The position numbers were made by a program, and so were the translations under genes. DNA of 20,584 bases from UBA4742 sp037138595 (GTDB lineage: Bacteria > Actinomycetota > Acidimicrobiia > Acidimicrobiales > Acidimicrobilacustridaceae): positions 1-20,584 of the forward strand of contig JBAXIB010000032.1 of the NCBI GenBank assembly GCA_037138595.1, in the 5' to 3' direction. The notes beneath the pieces were generated by a model, which saw nothing but the letters and a program-made list of their open reading frames with translations, ran no database searches and was not told the origin of the DNA. Shown one piece after another: positions 15,882-20,584 of this stretch. Position 1 is the stretch's first letter; each line of letters starts with the position of its first letter.

Positions 15882-15932
<51 letters not shown>

Positions 15933-15974
15933 AGCGGCTTCAGGCCATTGAGCGCGATTGCCCTTAGCGCGCGG

Positions 15975-16003
15975 CGGTGCGCACCCACGAAGGGCGCGCA
16001 CCG
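15975..16003. terminator. Strong hairpin downstream of the whiB-like gene
   Basis: CGGTGCGC (15975-15982) pairs perfectly with GCGCACCG (15996-16003). After an A-C mismatch, CCC (15984-15986) pairs with GGG (15992-15994) around ACGAA. It lies 52 bases beyond the whiB-like stop on the minus strand. No T tract follows, so termination is inferred. Confidence 0.45.
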
Positions 16004-16018
16004 TGACGCTCGCGCTAC

Positions 16019-16039
16019 GGCCAACCCCCCGGTGTGGCC
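16019..16039. terminator. First hairpin after the whiB-like stop
   Basis: GGCCA-ACC (16019-16026) pairs with GGT and TGGCC (16031-16033, 16035-16039), with one bulged G and a CCCC loop. It begins 16 bases after the whiB-like stop codon on the minus strand. Together with the larger hairpin beyond it this could form a tandem terminator; there is no T tract. Confidence 0.4.
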
Positions 16040-16054
16040 ATGGCAAGGCGATTG

Positions 16055-16318
16055 TTAACCGACCCGCTGCCCCATTAAATTTTTTCGTTCAACTTCATTT
16101 GCTCCGCCCCAGATCCCGTGCGGCTCCCGGATGCTGATTGCGTAATCAAGGCATTCCAATCGGACCGAACAACCGGTGCAGATGTCTTTTGCTCGCGCTT
16201 CTCGCTCGAGTTTTTCCTCTTTACGTTCAAACGCGGTCGGAGGAAAAAACACCACGGCCTGCGGCCCCCGACACGCGGCACGCAGCTGCCAAGAATTTTC
16301 ACGTTGCAAAGCGTTCAA
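16055..16318 (-). CDS. WhiB family iron-sulfur transcriptional regulator
   Basis: An actinobacterial Wbl protein of 87 residues. Four cysteines, Cys16, Cys47, Cys50 and Cys56 (C-x30-C-x2-C-x5-C), should ligate a [4Fe-4S] cluster that senses O2, NO or redox state. The WQLRAACRGP start, FFPP, the GIWGG turn and a short basic tail (VERKNLMGQR) are typical. Wbl proteins act by binding region 4 of the primary sigma factor. There is no ATG: the frame opens with TTG at 16357, but TTG 16318 has AAGGGG six bases upstream and gives the usual family N-terminus, so it is chosen. It lies 66 bases after the nfeD-like gene on the same strand. Which WhiB class is uncertain; the REPHGIWGG motif does not match WhiB4, although the neighbours recall the whiB4 locus. 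Confidence 0.93.
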   Translation of the reverse strand: MNALQRENSWQLRAACRGPQAVVFFPPTAFERKEEKLEREARAKDICTGCSVRLECLDYAISIREPHGIWGGANEVERKNLMGQRVG

Positions 16319-16324
16319 GGTTGT

Positions 16325-16330
16325 CCCCTT
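16325..16330 (-). promoter_or_regulatory. Ribosome binding site fixing the whiB-like TTG start at 16318
   Basis: AAGGGG on the minus strand lies six bases before TTG 16318. No comparable motif lies before TTG 16357. Confidence 0.6.
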
Positions 16331-16342
16331 TTCCGAAGGCCG

Positions 16343-16371
16343 ACCATAAACCGCCAAAATGGTCGATACAA
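16343..16371 (-). promoter_or_regulatory. Candidate promoter for the whiB-like gene
   Basis: On the minus strand TTGTAT (16366-16371) and TATGGT (16343-16348) are spaced by exactly 17 bases, with the start codon 24 bases beyond the -10. Half of the -35 and four of six -10 positions match the housekeeping consensus. It would let whiB be expressed separately from nfeD. Confidence 0.3.
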
Positions 16372-16384
16372 GGGGTCAATTTGG

Positions 16385-17863
16385 TTACACCGTTGGAGTT
16401 TGCGACTCCGTGTCGTCGCCCGACTCGGCCGAATCAGCCGCCTTTGGCCGCCGTTCACGGTAATCACGGGCCGCGCCTTCTTCAGGCTCAACCTCGAGCA
16501 CCAAACCTTCGATACCCACCACCCGCACCTGATCCAACGCCTCAATCGGCGTTGCACGGTTGGTGTAGGCCCGCCAAAGTGCATCTCGCAACTGCACCGT
16601 TCCATCCGGATTGATCGCAGTTACTGCACGACCCATCTCACCGATCATCCACTCGCGCCCAATAGTGGGAGTGGAAAATCGAGTTCGGACCATCGCTGGC
16701 ATCGCGGTGAAGAACGTCAATCCGATGCCCACAACTCCCACGAGAAGCGTGACCCACGACATTGACACCCCGTCGTACAACGTGAGCGAACCCACGACGA
16801 ACAGCGCCATGCCCGCCGCGGTCCAAAAGCGAGGAATTCCGGTTTGCACATCAATCGCGAATGCCAACATTGCGAGCACGATTGCGGCGAGCCCCCACCA
16901 GTGCGTGGGCAACACGTCTAGTCCGTAACACGCCAGGATGAATGCGCCTGCTCCGACGAGACCAGCAACGCCGATACCAGCGGTGAAGAGTTCGAAAATC
17001 ATGAGCGCGAGCCCAATTGCCAGCAGCAAGTAGGCCACCGCCGGACTCGCGACGGTGTGCAGCATCTGCTCGACAAGTGACAACTGATTGAACTGAACTT
17101 GAGTGAGAGGAACAAGTCGCTGCTGATCACCTTGGGCGACCTCTTTGGTCTGCACGCCCGGAATTTTGATGATGAAATCGCCGATGGTCGGCGCCTCGAA
17201 AGAAGTCATTCCAAGATCCGCTGCCTGATTGGCGTTGACTGTGTCGTTGATGATCGGCGCCATTCGTTCGACGTCAAACGGCACTCCATCGGGGAGCGGA
17301 CCGGAATTTCCGAGTCGGGTTCCCGGCGCCATCCCGAGATCACGAGCGACGCCAACAAGTTGCGACGCGGTACCCGTGAGCGACGAACCGCTCGGGCCTA
17401 TCCAAACATGGATCGGAACCTGCGACACCGCGATTTGGTTGAGTAACTCATTGAACTGCGCAGCGGGAATGACGACGCCGTTTGAGTCGATCTGCAACAC
17501 CAGGCCCACTGCACCAAAACGATTTACGTCACGAACGGTCTTAGCGATGACATCGACCATCACCGGGTCCAGCAAGCCGTTGACTTTCAATACCGCAACG
17601 AAGTTTCCTGCATTCGTCTCGACTGCGGTTCCGGCGTCCGCGCCAGCGGTGGTGGCCGCGCTGGTCTCGGGGACAGCAGTCCCCGCGCCATTCGAATCGC
17701 CAACCGCGGCAGTTGCCAGCGGCGGAGTCGGTGAGCTCACCGTGGTGGACGAGTCGGAGGCAACGGCAGATCCAGCAGGCGCTGCCAATGCCGTGAACGA
17801 TCCCACGACAAGCGCAAAAGCCATGATGAACGGCCGACGACGTCGAATCAGTAGTGTTCGCAT
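16385..17863 (-). CDS. NfeD family membrane protein with degenerate ClpP-like domain
   Basis: A 492-residue protein: signal peptide (RRRRPFIMAFALVVGSFTAL, cleavage near AGSAVA), a Ser/Thr/Ala-rich linker, a ClpP/SppA-like domain (about 85-240), four to five membrane helices (about 270-400), and a C-terminal NfeD OB-fold (MIGEMGRAVTAI to VVGIEGLVLEVE) with an acidic tail. Full-length NfeD proteins pair this with a Ser-Lys protease that cuts stomatin partners. Here the nucleophile region, usually PSG-A-R-A-A-S-A-G, reads PSGSSLTGTASQ, and the stretch that normally carries the catalytic Lys is short, so activity is doubtful. The frame is open to 18043, but ATG 17863 has GGAG seven bases upstream and starts the signal peptide. 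No stomatin/SPFH gene lies in the window. It is divergent from the ATPase pair with 34 bases between. Confidence 0.9.
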   Translation of the reverse strand: MRTLLIRRRRPFIMAFALVVGSFTALAAPAGSAVASDSSTTVSSPTPPLATAAVGDSNGAGTAVPETSAATTAGADAGTAVETNAGNFVAVLKVNGLLDPVMVDVIAKTVRDVNRFGAVGLVLQIDSNGVVIPAAQFNELLNQIAVSQVPIHVWIGPSGSSLTGTASQLVGVARDLGMAPGTRLGNSGPLPDGVPFDVERMAPIINDTVNANQAADLGMTSFEAPTIGDFIIKIPGVQTKEVAQGDQQRLVPLTQVQFNQLSLVEQMLHTVASPAVAYLLLAIGLALMIFELFTAGIGVAGLVGAGAFILACYGLDVLPTHWWGLAAIVLAMLAFAIDVQTGIPRFWTAAGMALFVVGSLTLYDGVSMSWVTLLVGVVGIGLTFFTAMPAMVRTRFSTPTIGREWMIGEMGRAVTAINPDGTVQLRDALWRAYTNRATPIEALDQVRVVGIEGLVLEVEPEEGAARDYRERRPKAADSAESGDDTESQTPTV

Positions 17864-17897
17864 CACGTTGCTCCGACCGGGAAAGGGCTGAAAACGC

Positions 17898-18890
17898 GTG
17901 GATCCTGCCCAGTTCTTTGCAGCATCACGCGTCGTCATCGTGGCCGGGAAGGGCGGCGTGGGCAAAACCACGGTCAGCGCCGCCCTGGCCCGAGCCGCAG
18001 CTTTAGCTGGAAAATCGACATTAATTGTCGAAGTTGAGGGCAAGAGCGGACTCGCTACGTTGTTCGGCCAACCGCCATTTAGTTACGAAGAAGTCGAGCT
18101 TTCGGCCGGCGGAGGCCCCCAAGGCGCCGCCGATGTCCGGGCTCGAACCCTCACCCCTGACGATGCGCTGCTCGAGTACCTCCAAGATCACGGCATGAGC
18201 CGGATTTCAAAACGTCTCGTCACGAGTGGTGCAGTCGACATGGTCGCCACTGCAGCTCCAGGGATCAAAGACATCTTGATATTGGGGAAGGTCAAACAGC
18301 TTGAGCAAAACCGTGGCATCGACCTCATCGTGCTCGATGCACCCGCTGCTGGTCATGCCATTAGCTTCCTGCGATCAGCGCGTGGCCTTACTGACGCGGT
18401 GCGAGTCGGACCGATTAATACCCAAGCCCGAGACGTACTCGAAATGCTCACCGATCCGGCGCGGTGTCAGGTCGTGTTGGTCACACTCCCCGAGGAAACT
18501 CCCGTTAACGAACTTGTTGAGACTGCCTACAGTCTCGAAGACGAAGTCGGTATTCGCCTTGGTCCGGTCATCATCAACGGTGTGTACCCCGCGCACCCTG
18601 GAATCGACACCGACCCCACCGAAGCGGCGCGCACCGCGGGCGCGGAGCTCCGAACCGGTGAAGCTGAATCGCTCGCCGCGGCCGCGACATTTCGGCGCCA
18701 ACGAATGAGCTTGCAAGCGCAACAAATTACGCGCCTCGGGGAATTGCTGCCACTGCCGCAGCTTGCCGTCCCATTTATTTTTGATTCCGACCTCGGACCA
18801 ACCCAAGTCGATTCCCTCGCGGCCGCGCTCACGACTGGCATCCAAAGTCTGGTCGCACCCGACCATGCCGCATCGGCTGGTGATGCGTGA
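17898..18890 (+). CDS. Get3/ArsA-like ATPase, first of pair (Rv3679/BagA-like)
   Basis: A 330-residue SIMIBI-class ATPase. Its deviant Walker A, GKGGVGKTT, is complete at 17-25, including signature Lys18 that reaches across the dimer to the partner nucleotide. The switch II region is LIVLDAPAAGHAISFL. There is no arsenite-binding Cys set and no tail-anchor-binding Met-rich segment, so it is not a true arsenite pump subunit. In Mycobacterium tuberculosis the homologous adjacent pair Rv3679/Rv3680 forms a complex and protects against glycerol-derived and nitric-oxide stress. GTG 17898 has AAAGGG ten bases upstream. It overlaps the second ATPase by four bases (GTGA), which favours stoichiometric assembly. 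The client or transported species is unknown. Confidence 0.93.
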   Translation: MDPAQFFAASRVVIVAGKGGVGKTTVSAALARAAALAGKSTLIVEVEGKSGLATLFGQPPFSYEEVELSAGGGPQGAADVRARTLTPDDALLEYLQDHGMSRISKRLVTSGAVDMVATAAPGIKDILILGKVKQLEQNRGIDLIVLDAPAAGHAISFLRSARGLTDAVRVGPINTQARDVLEMLTDPARCQVVLVTLPEETPVNELVETAYSLEDEVGIRLGPVIINGVYPAHPGIDTDPTEAARTAGAELRTGEAESLAAAATFRRQRMSLQAQQITRLGELLPLPQLAVPFIFDSDLGPTQVDSLAAALTTGIQSLVAPDHAASAGDA

Positions 18891-20017
18891 CCACGTCGCC
18901 CGATCGCGACTCCCTGCTGGGTGCCACCAGCGCCGCTCGCGCCGAACTTGAACACCTCGTGCTCGAAAAGAACGTGATTGTTTGCACTGGTTCCGGCGGC
19001 GTTGGCAAGACCACGACCGCTGCAGTCATCGCACTCGAAGCGGCTCGACAGGGACGGCGGGCATGTGTGGTCACCATCGACCCGGCGAAACGACTCGCCG
19101 ACGCATTGGGTCTTGAGTCGTTGTCCAATTCGCCTAGTCGAGTCGATGGTCCCTGGAGCGGCGAACTTTGGGCCCTCATGCTCGACACAAAAAGCACCTT
19201 CGATGACCTGGTCATCGCTAACTCAGACACCCAAGCACAAGCCGATGGCATCCTCGCCAATCGGTTCTACCGCAATATTTCTGGTGCGCTTTCCGGTACT
19301 CAGGAATACATGGCAATGGAGAAATTGTACGACCTTCACCACGACGAGCAGTTTGATCTGGTCGTCGTCGATACTCCACCGACTCGAAATGCGCTTGACT
19401 TCATCGAAGCGCCACAGCGACTGACTCGTTTCCTTGATCATCGCCTTTACCGAATGTTGGTCAGCCCGACCCGCGGGATCGCTCGTGCTGTGAACGTCGC
19501 GGCACAAGCGTTTCTTCGGACCGTTTCCAAAGTCGTCGGCGGCGACGTCGTCGCCGATGCCATCGCTTTTTTCGCCGCCTTCGATGGCATGGAACAAGGA
19601 TTTCGAGAGCGTGCCGAATCAACGTTGGCTCTTCTATCTGACGACGTGACCGCGTTCGTCTTAGTGGCTGCTCCCCGACGTGATGTGGTGATCGAAGCAA
19701 CATATTTCGCCGCTCGCCTGACCGAAGCGTCAATCCCCATTCGAGCGCTCATCGTCAACCGGATGCATCCAAGTTTTTCGACCAGTAATCCCGCCACGAC
19801 CGTTGATCGAGCACATCGATTCGCCGGAACCGACCTCGGTGACTTGTATGCCAACTTGGCTGACTTCCAACAAGTCGCCGCCCATGAGCACGAACACATC
19901 GCGGGGCTCGCTGACCGCGTTGCTCCGGCACCAGTAATCGGTGTCCCATTTCTTCAGACCGACGTCCATGATCTCTCGGGTCTCACCGAAATCGGCCGAC
20001 ACCTATTTCCCCGATAA
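18887..20017 (+). CDS. Get3/ArsA-like ATPase, second of pair (Rv3680/BagB-like)
   Basis: A 376-residue partner of the preceding ATPase. The P-loop reads TGSGGVGKTT (34-43), keeping Lys41 but with Ser36 where the signature Lys of the deviant Walker A would be. VVVDTPPTRNALDFIEAP is the switch II region, followed by the long helical insert (RLTRFLDHRLYRML to AFLRTVSKVVGGDVV) seen in actinobacterial Rv3680-type proteins. PFLQTDVHDLSGL near the C-terminus is the A-loop region. GTG 18887 overlaps the upstream stop. The unequal P-loops suggest a heterodimer with two non-equivalent ATP sites, one completed by Lys18 of the first subunit; this is inferred. No membrane segment is visible, so it acts in the cytoplasm or at the membrane surface. 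Confidence 0.93.
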   Translation: MTTSPDRDSLLGATSAARAELEHLVLEKNVIVCTGSGGVGKTTTAAVIALEAARQGRRACVVTIDPAKRLADALGLESLSNSPSRVDGPWSGELWALMLDTKSTFDDLVIANSDTQAQADGILANRFYRNISGALSGTQEYMAMEKLYDLHHDEQFDLVVVDTPPTRNALDFIEAPQRLTRFLDHRLYRMLVSPTRGIARAVNVAAQAFLRTVSKVVGGDVVADAIAFFAAFDGMEQGFRERAESTLALLSDDVTAFVLVAAPRRDVVIEATYFAARLTEASIPIRALIVNRMHPSFSTSNPATTVDRAHRFAGTDLGDLYANLADFQQVAAHEHEHIAGLADRVAPAPVIGVPFLQTDVHDLSGLTEIGRHLFPR

Positions 20018-20045
20018 TCGACTGGTTAGCGCGTCCGATCGGTCG

Positions 20046-20073
20046 TATGCCGGCTCTGCGTTATGCCGGCTCT
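20046..20073 (+). repeat. Two 12-base direct repeats forming a possible terminator
   Basis: TATGCCGGCTCT occurs at 20046-20057 and 20062-20073. Because GCCGGC is self-complementary, the two copies (20049-20054 and 20065-20070) can pair across a ten-base loop, and TCTTT follows on the plus strand. This lies 29-56 bases after the second ATPase stop in a convergent gap, so it may be its terminator. Confidence 0.5.
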
Positions 20074-20077
20074 TTGG

Positions 20078-20434
20078 TCAGTCGCTTTCGATTTCTCGAT
20101 GCTCCCGCAGTGCTTCGGCGGCAGCATCAACCGTTTCGGTAACGGCAACGATCCGATCGAACCCAGTCGTATGCAACAAGCGGGTGAGCGTCGGTCGACT
20201 GCACGCCACGGCAACATCACCATTGGCCTCGCGAGCACGACGGATACCCCCGATGAGCGCGCCGAGTCCGGCAGAATCCATGAACGGCACTTCAGAGAGG
20301 TCGATGAGCAGGCGCGGCCGCGTCGACAGCTCGACGAGCGACTCGCGGAACTGCGCAACGGTATAAGCATCGAGCTCACCGACGGGGCGGCAGACTGTGT
20401 ATGCGTCGGTCTCGTCAAGCTGGATTTCGAGCAC
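20078..20434 (-). CDS. STAS domain anti-sigma factor antagonist
   Basis: A 118-residue STAS protein of the SpoIIAA/RsbV/BldG type. It would bind an anti-sigma factor kinase to free a sigma factor and be switched off by phosphorylation of Ser54 in FMDSAGLGALIGG. The first strands (TDAYTVCRPVGELDAYTVAQF) and the late LLHTTGFDRI helix fit the family. The frame is open to GTG 20527, and ATG 20440 is also possible, but GGGGGA lies six bases before GTG 20434 and this gives the normal family length. No kinase or sigma factor partner is in the window; the gene converges on the ATPase pair and may belong to a unit outside. Three 14-base repeats lie about 100 bases upstream. Confidence 0.9.
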   Translation of the reverse strand: MLEIQLDETDAYTVCRPVGELDAYTVAQFRESLVELSTRPRLLIDLSEVPFMDSAGLGALIGGIRRAREANGDVAVACSRPTLTRLLHTTGFDRIVAVTETVDAAAEALREHREIESD

Positions 20435-20440
20435 GCACAT

Positions 20441-20446
20441 TCCCCC
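20441..20446 (-). promoter_or_regulatory. Ribosome binding site favouring the STAS start at GTG 20434
   Basis: GGGGGA on the minus strand lies six bases before GTG 20434. It directly abuts ATG 20440, too close for that start. Confidence 0.55.
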
Positions 20447-20540
20447 GTCGGCTTCTTCGGCCAAAGCGTAGCCACGCCGCGCGCGCGTTTGCCCGAAAAA
20501 TATGAGCGCCTCGAAGCGACTGTTCACACGTGGCCCACTT

Positions 20541-20584
20541 GGCAGGTTTCATCAGGCAGGTTTCATCAGGCAGGTTTCATCAGG
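20541..20584 (+). repeat. Three 14-base direct repeats at the right edge
   Basis: GGCAGGTTTCATCA occurs three times without change at 20541-20554, 20555-20568 and 20569-20582, and the window ends two bases into a further copy. The array may continue outside. It lies upstream of the STAS gene, so it may be part of a promoter region, or an assembly-edge effect. Confidence 0.9.

Noticed and set aside
16118..16765. Plus-strand frame of 215 codons over the whiB-like gene and the end of nfeD
   Set aside because: Antisense to a WhiB protein with all four cysteines and to the NfeD OB-fold; the peptide shows no domain.
17864..18043. Longer N-terminus for the NfeD-like protein
   Set aside because: It would put 60 residues before a clear signal peptide and overlap the divergent ATPase P-loop region; ATG 17863 has a good ribosome binding site.
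20541..20584. Possible CRISPR array at the right edge
   Set aside because: A 14-base unit without spacers does not fit CRISPR, and no cas gene is present in the window.

Overview
The window looks like the chromosome of a member of the Actinomycetota. The evidence is a WhiB iron-sulfur regulator, a CtpE-type P-type ATPase, a pair of Get3/ArsA-like ATPases of the Rv3679/Rv3680 kind, a DsbB plus DUF929 thiol-redox pair, and frequent GTG and TTG starts. GC content is moderate to high by eye (not computed), lower than in Streptomyces. A lineage such as Acidimicrobiia would fit, but that is a guess. Genes are dense, often overlap by 1-4 bases, and nothing resembles a phage, transposon or CRISPR array.

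Layout. Bases 1-46 are the 3' part of a tRNA-Lys(UUU). Bases 151-3599 (minus) hold an SRPBCC protein and a three-gene MacB/FtsX-type ABC exporter made of two paralogous permeases and one ATPase. Bases 3660-6297 (minus) hold a secreted alpha/beta hydrolase, a membrane-anchored DUF929 thioredoxin-like protein with a CPYC motif, and a DsbB/BdbC quinone oxidoreductase, a likely extracytoplasmic disulfide-forming system. Bases 6445-9825 (plus) hold a small exported helical protein, a UspA-type ATP-binding stress protein and a CtpE-like cation ATPase; the last two overlap by 4 bases.

Bases 9869-11265 (minus) carry a short-chain dehydrogenase and dUTPase (dut). Divergently, 11314-13004 (plus) carry oligoribonuclease (orn) and a metallo-beta-lactamase-fold hydrolase. 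Bases 13048-15840 (minus) hold an aldehyde dehydrogenase, an orphan coding-like fragment and a NUDIX hydrolase. Bases 16055-17863 (minus) hold a WhiB regulator and an NfeD protein whose protease domain looks degenerate. Bases 17898-20017 (plus) hold the overlapping Get3/ArsA-like ATPase pair, and 20078-20434 (minus) an anti-sigma-factor antagonist (STAS).

The right half resembles the mycobacterial Rv3671c-Rv3682 neighbourhood (NUDIX, MBL, WhiB, paired ArsA-like ATPases), rearranged and with nfeD added. Three short tandem repeats lie in intergenic DNA: 3 x 13 bp before the usp gene, 8 x 6 bp before the NUDIX gene, and 3 x 14 bp running off the right edge upstream of the STAS gene. Several hairpins without clear T tracts lie between convergent genes and probably act as terminators. 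I see no convincing wholly new system. The most checkable oddities are the orphan winged-helix-like fragment, the repeats, the unequal P-loops of the ATPase pair and the altered NfeD protease domain.
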